A DNA stretch of 64,000 bases from JAHDCJ01 sp039028895 (GTDB taxonomy: Bacteria; Bacteroidota; Bacteroidia; Chitinophagales; Saprospiraceae), in NCBI GenBank assembly GCA_039028895.1, contig JBCCHF010000037.1, forward strand, positions 1-64,000, read 5' to 3'. A program made the position numbers and the translations under genes. The notes under the pieces were generated by a model. It was not told where the DNA came from. It saw only the letters and a list, made by a program, of their open reading frames with translations, and did not search any database. Numbering within the stretch: the first letter of the stretch is position 1; every line of letters begins with the position of its first letter. Shown in pieces: positions 26,001 through 35,250 of the stretch.

Positions 26001-26732
26001 ATGAAAAGTTTTATTATTTTGCTTGGCGTAATCTCTTTTTCTTTGAACCTTAATGCGCAGCAATGCGGTCAGGTCTATAATGATCATGTCAGCTCACATT
26101 TCGCTGCTGCTGATCTTCAAGTAGCCACATTTTATGCAGATGCTATATGCCAGGCTTACAATTATATTGATGCTGGTATGGCTACGCCACCTGATTATAA
26201 CGACAGCGAGCGTATTCAAACACTCAATGATGAAGCCTGGACGACTATTATGACAGCCAATAAGGTCAACACTACTTTTTCGAGCAAGTCCAGTCTAAAA
26301 ACTGTTTTTGTGGATGGCCAGGTTTCTCGAGGCGTTGCCAGGTGTATCGCCGAAATTGACGACATGGCTTTTCAGGCCGCTGACTATGAAGCGTTTCTGG
26401 AAGACCTCATCAGGCTGGTACTTAACCATTTCTTCCTGACCCTAAGTCCTCAGGAACAAGCACAGGTGTCAACTTATGCAGTATTAATAGACTATGTTTA
26501 TCAATTTGCAAATACCAAAGTTCAGGGCATTAAAGGAAAAGACAATCCACTTAAAGCCAATTGGTGGAGCAGTTGGGGAAGATGCGTTGCAGGCACCCTG
26601 GGAAGTGCACTCGGAGGGGGTCTTGCAGGGGCAGCAGTTGGTGCAGGAGCAGCAGGTCTGGGCGCTATTCCCGGGGCCATACTGGGCGGTATTGGAGGCG
26701 CTTCAGCAGGAGCGGCAGAATATTGCGGCTAA
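26001..26732 (+). CDS. Exported protein with C-terminal glycine-zipper segment
   Basis: This 243-residue protein has a signal peptide (cut after LNAQ, about residue 20) and a helical middle. A strongly Gly/Ala-rich end (residues about 190-243) has repeated GxxxG/GxxxA spacing: LGSALGGGLAGAAVGAGAAG, then GGIGGASAGA. Such glycine zippers insert in or span membranes and occur in outer-membrane proteins and two-peptide bacteriocins. Cys residues flank the zipper (GRCVAG and EYCG). It heads a cluster with a tiny two-pass membrane protein and another exported protein with a Gly-rich hydrophobic segment, all on the plus strand. The function is unknown. Confidence 0.65.
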   Translation: MKSFIILLGVISFSLNLNAQQCGQVYNDHVSSHFAAADLQVATFYADAICQAYNYIDAGMATPPDYNDSERIQTLNDEAWTTIMTANKVNTTFSSKSSLKTVFVDGQVSRGVARCIAEIDDMAFQAADYEAFLEDLIRLVLNHFFLTLSPQEQAQVSTYAVLIDYVYQFANTKVQGIKGKDNPLKANWWSSWGRCVAGTLGSALGGGLAGAAVGAGAAGLGAIPGAILGGIGGASAGAAEYCG

Positions 26733-26816
26733 GACAATTACCATAAAATTGCCCGGCAAATCATGTCAAATGTTTTCCAGGTTTGCCGGGCATCATTACT
26801 AGAAAATTTCATTACC

Positions 26817-27005
26817 ATGAACTACTCAACTTTATTTACAGCCCTCATATCCTTAATTCTTTTCTGGATGGCATTCAGAACATTTATTAATACCATCAAC
26901 TCTGGCCCAACCTGGAAGATCATAGCATCAGGGTTTGCATCCTTTATCTTTCTTGCTTTCCTATGCAGGCTTTTATTCATCCAATTAAGAAAGAACAAAG
27001 ATTAA
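26817..27005 (+). CDS. Tiny two-pass membrane protein
   Basis: Started at ATG 26817 (an ATG at 26763 would add a hydrophilic stretch that overlaps a hairpin), this is 62 residues. It has two membrane segments (about 5-23 and 34-54) and a short basic tail (QLRKNKD). It lies between two exported proteins and 21 bases before the next gene. Holin-like or immunity-type roles are possible for a protein of this size, but nothing in the sequence proves one. Confidence 0.5.
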   Translation: MNYSTLFTALISLILFWMAFRTFINTINSGPTWKIIASGFASFIFLAFLCRLLFIQLRKNKD

Positions 27006-27026
27006 ATTCCCAAAATAGATTTAACC

Positions 27027-28010
27027 ATGCTTAGAACACTTATTCTCCTGCTGCTGATCAACTCTGTAGCGGCAAGGGGCCAGCCCGGCTATGTCCAGGA
27101 TTTTCAAAATCTGGAGCTTGAAATACTTAAGCTTAAGCAAACATTGACAGCATTAGGAAATTCACCAATTGATAACCACCAAGAACTCAGATTAATCGAG
27201 TTGGAACGCAATTTTCAAAATCTGACCAGTAAGATCATCGCAATAGAGGATTCTCTTTCGCGTATGCACACTGAGGTAGTTATTCCTCAAAAACTTAAAT
27301 CACTGGAAAATGAAATGTCATCGGCCCTGAAGATTCGGATGACCAGCAATTTCAGGTCTTTTGTATTGGCCTGGTACGATCTGGGCGAGCAACTGGAAGC
27401 CATTTCCGCTACAGCCGAAAGTATCCTGATCTTTCCTGAAAGCCAATCAAAAACGAAGCTACTTGTCAACGTCGGGCAGTATGCAGGCATTGGTGGCAGT
27501 ATAGCTGGAGCAGTATTAGCCAATAAAAATCCGTCGCAGGGGGTAACAACTATAGGTCTGTCAATTTCCGTTACTGGAATGTTGGGCATGTTATTCAAAA
27601 GCAAAAAACCACGGGTTTATATTGAGAATGTCTCTCGAAATATTGCTTTTACAGATAACGTGCATGCTTTTGAACGGATAGCCCGTACCTTTAGCCAGAA
27701 GGCTGGTGTTCTCTATCATTCCGTTAAGGAAAATTGGGATGATGAACATTGGCGGCCAGATAATAAAGACCTTAGAGAATATTATGCCCTGATAGTCTTG
27801 CGTAAAGACCTGAACGTTATCGTCAGACATATGAAAGCAAAGGCTGAACACCTGCTAAAACAGCAACTAACAGATGAAGGTCGTCGCCACCTCAACAATC
27901 TTGTTTTCAGGTATGATAAGGCATTGCAATCCTGGGAGATCTCTGAAATCGTTTATCTTAACACTTATGAGTTCTTGGCCAAGACTAGGCAAGAATCTTT
28001 CGTGCGATAA
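27027..28010 (+). CDS. Exported coiled-coil protein with hydrophobic Gly-rich segment
   Basis: This 327-residue protein has a signal peptide (about 1-18) and a coiled coil (about 22-90, with heptads in LELEILKLKQTLTAL and LKSLENEM). A Gly/Ala-rich hydrophobic pair of segments (about 150-195, IGGSIAGAVLA and ISVTGMLGMLF) could cross a membrane. A helical C-terminus follows. It is 21 bases after the tiny membrane protein. Its 3' end overlaps the convergent acyl-CoA dehydrogenase by 26 bases. The layout resembles alpha-helical pore-forming toxins (coiled coil plus hydrophobic hairpin), but no family can be named. Confidence 0.6.
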   Translation: MLRTLILLLLINSVAARGQPGYVQDFQNLELEILKLKQTLTALGNSPIDNHQELRLIELERNFQNLTSKIIAIEDSLSRMHTEVVIPQKLKSLENEMSSALKIRMTSNFRSFVLAWYDLGEQLEAISATAESILIFPESQSKTKLLVNVGQYAGIGGSIAGAVLANKNPSQGVTTIGLSISVTGMLGMLFKSKKPRVYIENVSRNIAFTDNVHAFERIARTFSQKAGVLYHSVKENWDDEHWRPDNKDLREYYALIVLRKDLNVIVRHMKAKAEHLLKQQLTDEGRRHLNNLVFRYDKALQSWEISEIVYLNTYEFLAKTRQESFVR

Positions 28011-29136
28011 GTTCTTTCATGATTTCGTTGGTACCGGCATAGATTCTTTGTACCCTCGCGTCAGCAAAGGCTCTTGCTGCCTGGTACTCCCATATATATC
28101 CATAACCACCATGGAGCTGTAAGCATTCGTCGCAAACACGGCATTGCATTTCAGTGAGCCCGTATTTTGCTGCAGAAGCAGTACCGGCATCCAGTTTTCC
28201 TTCGTTGTGTAATTCAACACAACGATCTACGAACACCCGGCTCATCATAACTTCAGTCGCCAGTTCAGCCAGCTTGAATCTTGTGTTCTGGAAATCGGAA
28301 ATAGATTTACCGAAGGCTTTTCGTTCTTTGGTGTATTCGATGGTTTTTTCAAGGATCCCTTCAGCTGCCCCTACAGCACCAAGGCCAACAACTAGTCTTT
28401 CCTGTGCTAACTCGGTCATCAGATACCTGAAACCATGGCCTTCAACACCCAGCAAGTTTTCTTTTGGCACTTTGACATTATCGAAAAACAATTCACATGT
28501 ATCCTGGGCATGTAACCCAATCTTGTGGAAAGGTTCTCCTTTTGTAAATCCATCAGCTGCAGCCTCCATTAAAAGCAGGCTGGTTCCGTGAGCACCTTTC
28601 GTCGGGTCTGTTTTTACAGCGACCACAGCAAGATCACATAGATAACCATTGGTAATAAACGTTTTTGAACCATTCACCAGATAGTGATCACCTTTATCTA
28701 CTGCAGTTGTCCTTATGCCCTGAAGGTCGGATCCGGCTCCCGGCTCTGTCATAGCTACAGCCAGAATAGCTTCACCCGATATGATTGAAGGCACGTATTT
28801 TTCCAATACCGCCTCAGAACCATAATGTAATATATAAGGTGCAACAATATCATTATGGAGCGGATAGCCGACTGCCGGGCCTGCTAATCCTGCTTTGGAT
28901 AAAACTTCAGTAAAGATGGCATTATACCTGAAGTCGTCAATTGCCAATCCGCCATATTTTTCTGGAGCCTGGATGACGAGATAACCATTTTCGCCCAGTT
29001 TTTGCCACGATTCTCGGGAAACCATATGATCTTTTTCCCACTGTTCATTATGTGGTGCGATTTCCTTCTTTACAAAATCTTCAAGTGCTTCCTTAAAAAG
29101 TAAATGTTCTTCGTTATAAATATTTCTTGGCAACAT
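27985..29136 (-). CDS. Acyl-CoA dehydrogenase, long-chain/isovaleryl type
   Basis: This 383-residue FAD enzyme has the three standard domains. Conserved parts are MTEPGAGSDLQGIRTTA (substrate/FAD loop), KTFITNGYL, ERLVVGLGA, QLHGGYGYIWEY and the end block IYAGTNEIMKELIARKIL. The last block has Ala-Gly-Thr where medium/short-chain enzymes carry the catalytic Glu. That is typical of long-chain and isovaleryl-CoA types, in which the base sits in helix G. It should catalyse the first step of fatty-acid or branched-chain acyl-CoA oxidation. It is a single gene. Confidence 0.92.
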   Translation of the reverse strand: MLPRNIYNEEHLLFKEALEDFVKKEIAPHNEQWEKDHMVSRESWQKLGENGYLVIQAPEKYGGLAIDDFRYNAIFTEVLSKAGLAGPAVGYPLHNDIVAPYILHYGSEAVLEKYVPSIISGEAILAVAMTEPGAGSDLQGIRTTAVDKGDHYLVNGSKTFITNGYLCDLAVVAVKTDPTKGAHGTSLLLMEAAADGFTKGEPFHKIGLHAQDTCELFFDNVKVPKENLLGVEGHGFRYLMTELAQERLVVGLGAVGAAEGILEKTIEYTKERKAFGKSISDFQNTRFKLAELATEVMMSRVFVDRCVELHNEGKLDAGTASAAKYGLTEMQCRVCDECLQLHGGYGYIWEYQAARAFADARVQRIYAGTNEIMKELIARKILA

Positions 29137-29480
29137 AATCAGGTCATTTATTACAAAGCCCGAAGATATTGAAAATTGAAAGCATTGTCATACAGAAGTG
29201 ATGGTAGAATAGACAAATTATCAAAATGATCAGATCAATTGAGTTAATCAAAAAGTTAGAAAATGAAAATTTCGAAAAAAAATTACTACAATAAATCACT
29301 GACAATCAATAATTTAATTTTTTTCCAAAAAAAAAGTTAAATCTAAGTTAAACCTCATGGAACTTTTTCAGTCTATGAATCAGCAACCTTTTAAAAAACT
29401 CCTGACCTCAAAACACAGTGCACTTTAATCAAGGTTAGAATCCGAAAAAATTATTTCACATATACAAAACCTATAGAAAA
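29137..29480 (+). other. Intergenic, likely divergent promoter region
   Basis: This is 344 bases between the divergent acyl-CoA dehydrogenase and a lipoprotein gene. It is AT-rich with several A and T tracts (29320-29340) and contains no frame with coding character. It probably holds both promoters; I cannot place a convincing Bacteroidota -7/-33 pair. Confidence 0.4.
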
Positions 29481-30305
29481 ATGACTAAGCAACTTTTTTC
29501 TGTCCTTGCGCTTGCGCTCCTTATCCTTTCCTCATGTAATAAAGAGGAAGCAATTACCGAACTAACAGAAACCACTACAAGTACAGATTTCCTTAAAATG
29601 GAACAACTTTATGACGACATCGAATATGAAGCTGATTACCGAATGGAGGAAAAAAGCGGAACATTTGAAGATGGTAAATACACCAAAGATGACGATTGCC
29701 CGACCTTGACATGGTCTGCTCCTCCGGGTACATTTCCTAATACATTGGTTATTGACTTCGGCACGGGATGTACTTCAGCTTCAGGTAGTACCAAAGCAGG
29801 TCAGATCGTTGTCAACCAGTCTGATCCCATGCCTACAGTAGGAGCAGTACGTACGATTACCTTGGTGAATTTCTCAATCAATGGTATCCAGATAGAAGGA
29901 ACAAAATCTCTCACTAATAATGGGCCTGTTGGTCCGGCCCAGCGTTCATTTACCCGAACACTAGTTGGTGGGCAGGTAACTTTCCTGAATGGTGATGTTG
30001 CAACGAAAGATGCTACCCGCACTCTCTCACAACTTGATGGACTGGGAACCGATACATTTATCGACGATATTTTTGCTATCACTGGTGGTTCACAGGGTGT
30101 AAACCGCAATGGCGTTCCTTACTCAACCAATATTACCGAACCGTTGATCAAGGAAAGAAACTGTCACTGGTTAATCTCTGGTGTTCGCGATATGACATTT
30201 GGTCCTTTCTCACGTTCTATTGATTATGGAAATGGTTTCTGCGATCCATTCGCAGTGGTTACCAACGGACAAGGTCAAAGTCACATTATCAACCTGAATA
30301 ATTAG
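29481..30305 (+). CDS. Hypothetical lipoprotein
   Basis: This 274-residue protein has a lipobox (LILSSCNKEE, Cys19). The mature protein starts with an acidic stretch and continues as a beta-rich domain typical of Bacteroidota surface lipoproteins (PTLTWSAPPGTFPNTLVIDF, then an ITLVNFSINGIQIEG strand). A second half of Gly/Asn/Thr-rich strands follows. There is no catalytic motif. It appears to be transcribed alone and ends at a terminator. Confidence 0.65.
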   Translation: MTKQLFSVLALALLILSSCNKEEAITELTETTTSTDFLKMEQLYDDIEYEADYRMEEKSGTFEDGKYTKDDDCPTLTWSAPPGTFPNTLVIDFGTGCTSASGSTKAGQIVVNQSDPMPTVGAVRTITLVNFSINGIQIEGTKSLTNNGPVGPAQRSFTRTLVGGQVTFLNGDVATKDATRTLSQLDGLGTDTFIDDIFAITGGSQGVNRNGVPYSTNITEPLIKERNCHWLISGVRDMTFGPFSRSIDYGNGFCDPFAVVTNGQGQSHIINLNN

Positions 30306-30380
30306 AATTTGATCAATCGGCTCTTGCCAAAACAATAGCCAACAACTTTTAATACTCGGTGTTCTCTTATATATTTTGGG

Positions 30381-30417
30381 AAACTGCCTCCACTGACTCG
30401 GGGGCAGTTTTTATTTT
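30381..30417 (+). terminator. Rho-independent terminator
   Basis: AAACTGCC (30381-30388) pairs with GGCAGTTT (30403-30410) around a 14-base loop and is followed by a T-rich tract. It ends the lipoprotein gene and lies just after the lpxB stop on the opposite strand. Confidence 0.75.
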
Positions 30418-31520
30418 TTAAGGAATTCTTGTATCAGGCTTGCCGTACGCTCAGATGCTCCTTTATTGCCTAACTTTTCGCGAAGATCCATAAAAGCGGA
30501 CTTCATGGTTTGTCTTTCTTCTCCTTCCAAAATGTTTTTCAATTCTTTGATAAGGTTAGTCGTATTGAGATCACTTTGGATTAATTCGGTAACTACCTTT
30601 CTACTCATTATCAGGTTGACAAGAGCAATAAAATCTACATTTACCAGTTGTCTTGCCAGGTAGTAGGACCATTGGTTCCCACGGTAACATACGACCTGTG
30701 GTACACCAAATAATGCGGTTTCTAAAGTGGCCGTACCTGAAGTCACCAATGCGGCTTTAGCTTTTCCCAGAAGAGCGTATGTCTGATTTTCAACAATGCC
30801 AATCGTTACTTCAGATAGCAAAGATTCATAAAAGTCCTTACTAATGCCTGGAGCTCCTGCAACCACAAATTGATAATCAGGAAATTGATCGGTTATCTCA
30901 AGCATTATCGGCAACATGCGTTTTATCTCTTGCTTTCGGCTTCCTGGTAATAGCGCAATTATGGGTTTGTTATTGGGTTGCACCGTTAATCCTGTTTTCT
31001 GTTGATCCTGATTAAAGTTATCGACCACATCCAATAATGGATGACCTACAAAGTGAACTTTAAAATTATACTTGGCGTAAAAATCTGCTTCGAAAGGTAA
31101 AATGACGAACATTTCATCGACTGATGTTTTTATCCCGTAGACCCGGCCACTGTTCCATGCCCAGACTTGAGGTGAGATATAATAGAAGACTTTGATCCCC
31201 ATTTTTTTGGCCCACTTTGCAATTCTCAAGTTAAATCCAGGATAATCAACAAGGATTAGAACATCAGGTCGATAATCCAGAATATCCGTTTTACACAACC
31301 TGAAATTGGCCAAAATAGTCCTGATATTTTTCAAAACCTCCCAAAACCCCATAAAGGCAAGGTCGCGATAATGCTTGACCAAAACTCCGCCAGCGGCTTC
31401 CATGAGATCCCCTCCCCATACTCTGAAATCTGCATCGGTATCCTTTGAGGACAATTGGTTCATCAATGCCGAGGCATGAAGATCTCCAGAAGCCTCTCCA
31501 GCGATAATATAATACCTCAT
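30411..31520 (-). CDS. lpxB: Lipid-A-disaccharide synthase
   Basis: This 369-residue GT19 enzyme condenses UDP-2,3-diacylglucosamine with lipid X to make the lipid A disaccharide, at the inner face of the inner membrane. Diagnostic parts are IIAGEASGDLHASAL at the N-terminus, YISPQVWAWNSGR, IALLPGSRKQEI and LVTSGTATLE. The length fits the family. It lies in the order surE, small membrane protein, lpxB on one strand, an arrangement I recall from other Bacteroidota. Confidence 0.95.
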   Translation of the reverse strand: MRYYIIAGEASGDLHASALMNQLSSKDTDADFRVWGGDLMEAAGGVLVKHYRDLAFMGFWEVLKNIRTILANFRLCKTDILDYRPDVLILVDYPGFNLRIAKWAKKMGIKVFYYISPQVWAWNSGRVYGIKTSVDEMFVILPFEADFYAKYNFKVHFVGHPLLDVVDNFNQDQQKTGLTVQPNNKPIIALLPGSRKQEIKRMLPIMLEITDQFPDYQFVVAGAPGISKDFYESLLSEVTIGIVENQTYALLGKAKAALVTSGTATLETALFGVPQVVCYRGNQWSYYLARQLVNVDFIALVNLIMSRKVVTELIQSDLNTTNLIKELKNILEGEERQTMKSAFMDLREKLGNKGASERTASLIQEFLKK

Positions 31521-31538
31521 CGTTACCGGGAAACCGGA

Positions 31539-31841
31539 TTAAAAGGAAAGTTTGTCGAAATAAAATGCCCAGAAAAATGCATAAAAAAGAGTTGGGAAAA
31601 TAATGCCCCGCATGGCATCATCATAGTGCCTTTTGACAAAAATTTGGAAAGGAATGATATTAGCAACAACAGCAATTACACCCAACAGGCTCTGACTGAA
31701 TCCACCGAACTTTTTCCCTCCTGCCCCTTCAAATCCAGCACCTATTATCAGGTCATTGATTTCAAGCAAGATACCATAAGTTACAAATGGCACAGCCAGG
31801 CCAATTAATAATCCGAATATGATGGAATCTGTTTTAATCAT
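31539..31841 (-). CDS. Small membrane protein between surE and lpxB
   Basis: This 100-residue protein has three membrane segments (about 8-28, 45-65 and 78-96). It is 18 bases upstream of lpxB and 74 bases after surE, so probably in the same transcript. It has no known domain that I can name. Confidence 0.65.
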   Translation of the reverse strand: MIKTDSIIFGLLIGLAVPFVTYGILLEINDLIIGAGFEGAGGKKFGGFSQSLLGVIAVVANIIPFQIFVKRHYDDAMRGIIFPTLFYAFFWAFYFDKLSF

Positions 31842-31915
31842 AATTCAATTTTTTATCAAAACGCGAAAATCCCTTTAAAGTTACCCCTGGTCAGACAAAT
31901 TTAACCAAGGCTTTT

Positions 31916-32686
31916 TTACATTTCAAGATGTTTTAGAGAGTCAATGGCTTTATAATTAGTAAGATCGTGCTTGGAAGGAACGATGGAAACATAACCATTT
32001 TTCAGTGCCCAAATATCCGTATCGGTTCCGGGATCAGGGTTAACAAACTGACCTGTGAGCCAGTAAACTTTTCTACCGCGTGGATCTTCTTGAACTAAAA
32101 AGTTTTCAACCCAATTAGCATTGGCCTGTCTGCAAATTTTAAATCCTTTTATCTCATTGGCTGGTAAATTTGGAATGTTGACATTAAGCAACTTTGTTTC
32201 TCCCAATCCATGTTCTAATGCATCGCTGATCAATTTTCGAACATACGGAATAGCGCCATCGAAATTGGCTTCATGACTATAATCAAGGAAAGAAAAGCCA
32301 ATGGAATCAATCCCTTCAAGAGAAGCTTCCATGGCTGCTGACATGGTACCAGAGTAAATAATATTGATGGAAGCATTAGAGCCGTGGTTGATTCCTGAAA
32401 GGCAGATGTCAGCTTTTCGGTCTTTCAGGATGACCGCTTTGGCTAATTTAACACAGTCCACCGGTGTACCTGAACAGCGGTAGGCTTCGACTTCACCAAA
32501 GTGGTGATCATCTTCGAGTCTTAGTGGATGTTCGATTGTTAATGCGTGCCCCTGACCTGACTGAGGAGAGTCGGGTGCAACAACAATTACAGTTCCAAAT
32601 TCTTTAGCAATGTTAACCAAAACCTCCAGGCCTGGAGCGAAAATACCATCGTCGTTGGTAACCAGAATAATCCGTTCTTTTGACAT
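31916..32686 (-). CDS. surE: 5'/3'-nucleotidase SurE
   Basis: This 256-residue metal-dependent phosphatase acts on nucleoside 5'- and 3'-monophosphates in the cytoplasm. It has the signatures ILVTNDDGIFAPGLEVL (metal Asp pair), SGTPVDCVKLA and SGINHGSNASINIIYSGTMSAAMEA. The length and ending fit the family. It is first in the surE-lpxB group and is separated from the SPOR/PD40 gene upstream by a terminator. Confidence 0.95.
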   Translation of the reverse strand: MSKERIILVTNDDGIFAPGLEVLVNIAKEFGTVIVVAPDSPQSGQGHALTIEHPLRLEDDHHFGEVEAYRCSGTPVDCVKLAKAVILKDRKADICLSGINHGSNASINIIYSGTMSAAMEASLEGIDSIGFSFLDYSHEANFDGAIPYVRKLISDALEHGLGETKLLNVNIPNLPANEIKGFKICRQANANWVENFLVQEDPRGRKVYWLTGQFVNPDPGTDTDIWALKNGYVSIVPSKHDLTNYKAIDSLKHLEM

Positions 32687-32762
32687 ATTTAAAATTTAAG
32701 GGCATAAAGTTAATGGATTAATCTATCATTGGCATTAAGATAAATGCAAAGCCAAATAAAAA

Positions 32763-32790
32763 AGCCGGCTTCCAACACGAGAAGCCGGCT
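32763..32790 (-). terminator. Rho-independent terminator (minus strand)
   Basis: AGCCGGCTTC (32763-32772) pairs perfectly with GAAGCCGGCT (32781-32790). On the minus strand the stem is followed by TTTTTTATTT. It ends the 812-residue envelope gene. Confidence 0.85.
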
Positions 32791-32811
32791 CCAGCCTTTA
32801 TACAAAATCTT

Positions 32812-35250
32812 TTACTGTGTTATCGAATCCATTGGTACCTTTTTCCCGCTTTTATAGGCTACAATATAGGCACCTTGAACGCCGTATTCTATCGCTTTTT
32901 CGCGAGCAGCATCTGCAGCTTTCTTTGAGGAGAAATCACCAAGGAGAACCCTGGTAACACCGCTGTCAAGGCGTTCTGTTTGCAGATCGCCCCAATTATT
33001 CAATCTTTCATCGAAGGCATCCAATGAAGGATTCCGGAAAGCTCCCAACTGCACTTTAAACACTACTGAAGAAACCGCAGGAGTTGATGGCTTGGTAGCA
33101 GGTGATTTAGCCGTTGTCCCCGGAGGAAGTCCTGTAGAAGTCGGAACTGACTCATTTTTTACAGTCACTGGAGCTGGTTCTTTTCCTGTTTCCGGACTAC
33201 TATTAAGAGCTGCCATCAAAAGGTTAGGATCTTTCACTTTCCTGATAAAAGCACCTTTGAAACCACGATTAACTGCTGAAGATCTGGCAGCTTCGGCATC
33301 CGTTTTATTGCCAAATGTCCCTACTTTGAAAACCTGAACAGCCCCTCTATCTTCTTTATATACTGTACCCAAATCACTTAAATCTTTCAGTTTGTCGAGA
33401 TTAGGCTTGGAATAAGCACCTACCTGAACTTCGTACAAATCAGCTGAAGGCAGCTTTTCTGCCCCTCCTTTACTTGTAACGGCAGGTGGTGAGCTTGGCT
33501 GTGTTACCGAACTTGAAGGCAAAGGATCAGCATCAGCTTCCTTAGTTACATCCGGAGTATTGACCGGTTTGGTATTGGTAACAAAATCACCGGTTCTTGA
33601 AGGCTGAGAAGGTCCTGAAATCGGAGAAGGCACCAGCTCTTGAATTTTAAGGAAATCCGTAGAGGCCCCAGGTTTAACATTTACCGTTCTTCCCGTATTC
33701 AAGTAACCTGCAGCAGAATAAATGACGAGGTAAGAGGTATTTGGCTCTAATGGCAGTTCATACCTACCTTTGTTATCTGTCAAGGTTTCTATCTCAACCT
33801 GAGTCTTTTTATTTGTAGCCTTGATCCTTACATTTTGGATCAGACTTTCTGTTTCTGAGTTTACCACAGTTCCTTTATAAAATACAAGGTTTTCAGGCGT
33901 GGAAACTACATTTTCTTCCGAAGGAGTTGGACTGGCCGAAGCATAAGATGGTTTAGGCCAAATGACCTGAATAATATCATCTTTACCATTGCCCCTAGGC
34001 CGATTTGAGGTAAAAAAGCCAATGTATTTATTTTCATTGAAAATAAAATCATAATCGTTGCGTGCCGTATTTACGCCATAACCAAGGTTGGAAACTTTAC
34101 TCCAAACCCCATCTACACTTTCACTCCTGAAAATATCAAGCCCGCCAAATCCATAATGCCAGTCAGAAGCAAAGAATAGAATTCCACCAGCGAGGAAAGG
34201 ACTAACTTCATTGCCTGGAGTATTGACCCTAGAACCAAGATTTTGCGGCTCAGTCCAATTATTTCCAATCTTGCGACTCACGTAAATATCGTATCCACCA
34301 TAACCTTTTGGTGCATTTGATGCAAAATAAAGTGTCTTTCCATCAGGTGTAAGATATGGCCAGCCAGTCGAATAACGAGCACCATTATAAACAAATGGTT
34401 GTTCATCATTCCAGCTACTTTCAGTTTCTACATCGGCAAAATAGATATCCATTTTAACCCCACTGCCTGATAATGGCAATACACCATTTGTGAAATTGTT
34501 ATTGTTTTTCACAAAAGCAACATTTCCTCCATCAGCAGTATAAGAGACATAGCATGTATTGGCTTCAGCCTTATATTCGTCTCGCAGCAGATTGGCTTCT
34601 CTTAAGTTTCCACTGCTTGTAAATGAGGAAACATAAAGCATATTGTAGCTATCCTTGTTGATGTCGTCAGCACCTGCTGAACTAATTTTATCCTTCCGGA
34701 AGGAAGAGAAAACGAGTTTTTGACCATAAAAAGCCGGGCCAAAATCAGAGGTAAAGGAGTTAACCCCTTCATTAATGATCTGGTATTGAGGATCTTGGTC
34801 AAAATTGTCTTTTGCAAAATCACATGACTTTGCAAAATGATTCCCTTTAGTCCTGTTATTTTCACCTAATGCCTTTTTGGAATAGGTGTTAAACCACTTC
34901 TTGGCTTCATCATATTTTGCCAATGATTTCAAAACCGTTGCATAGTCAAAAACTGACTCAGCAGTTCTGTCTGGCTGAGCGACTGCCTTTGAATACCAGT
35001 AGGAAGCTCTTTCCAGATTACCTGTATGACGATAACAATCTGCCAGGCGTGTAATGGCAGTAGTATTGTCTGGGTCGGTCTTTAGGAAATCGAGATAATA
35101 ATCTATAGCCAGGTTAAAGGCGTACAGGTCGTAATATTTGTTGGCTTTAAGCAACTGAGTTGATTGCGCCTGCATAGATACCGAAAAGAGTAATAGGAAA
35201 GCAGCAAGCAACCACTTATTAAACTTAGTCATTTTAATTAGGTTGTTCAT
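32812..35250 (-). CDS. Envelope protein: TPR, PD40 propeller, beta domain and two SPOR domains
   Basis: This 812-residue exported protein (signal about 1-29) has TPR repeats (35-130). A PD40/WD40-like beta-propeller follows (about 140-430, with FGPAFYGQKLVFSSFR, GKTLYFASNAPKGYGGYDIYVSR and GGILFFASDWHYGFGGLDIFRS). Next come a carboxypeptidase-regulatory-like domain (about 455-540), a Ser/Pro/Thr linker, and two SPOR domains (about 605-685 and 725-805, YEVQVGAYSKPNLDKL and FKVQLGAFRNPSL). SPOR domains bind denuded peptidoglycan. The TPR/PD40 part matches PorE-like T9SS proteins, of which the next gene is an OmpA version. It probably links a surface complex to the cell wall. Confidence 0.85.
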   Translation of the reverse strand: MNNLIKMTKFNKWLLAAFLLLFSVSMQAQSTQLLKANKYYDLYAFNLAIDYYLDFLKTDPDNTTAITRLADCYRHTGNLERASYWYSKAVAQPDRTAESVFDYATVLKSLAKYDEAKKWFNTYSKKALGENNRTKGNHFAKSCDFAKDNFDQDPQYQIINEGVNSFTSDFGPAFYGQKLVFSSFRKDKISSAGADDINKDSYNMLYVSSFTSSGNLREANLLRDEYKAEANTCYVSYTADGGNVAFVKNNNNFTNGVLPLSGSGVKMDIYFADVETESSWNDEQPFVYNGARYSTGWPYLTPDGKTLYFASNAPKGYGGYDIYVSRKIGNNWTEPQNLGSRVNTPGNEVSPFLAGGILFFASDWHYGFGGLDIFRSESVDGVWSKVSNLGYGVNTARNDYDFIFNENKYIGFFTSNRPRGNGKDDIIQVIWPKPSYASASPTPSEENVVSTPENLVFYKGTVVNSETESLIQNVRIKATNKKTQVEIETLTDNKGRYELPLEPNTSYLVIYSAAGYLNTGRTVNVKPGASTDFLKIQELVPSPISGPSQPSRTGDFVTNTKPVNTPDVTKEADADPLPSSSVTQPSSPPAVTSKGGAEKLPSADLYEVQVGAYSKPNLDKLKDLSDLGTVYKEDRGAVQVFKVGTFGNKTDAEAARSSAVNRGFKGAFIRKVKDPNLLMAALNSSPETGKEPAPVTVKNESVPTSTGLPPGTTAKSPATKPSTPAVSSVVFKVQLGAFRNPSLDAFDERLNNWGDLQTERLDSGVTRVLLGDFSSKKAADAAREKAIEYGVQGAYIVAYKSGKKVPMDSITQ

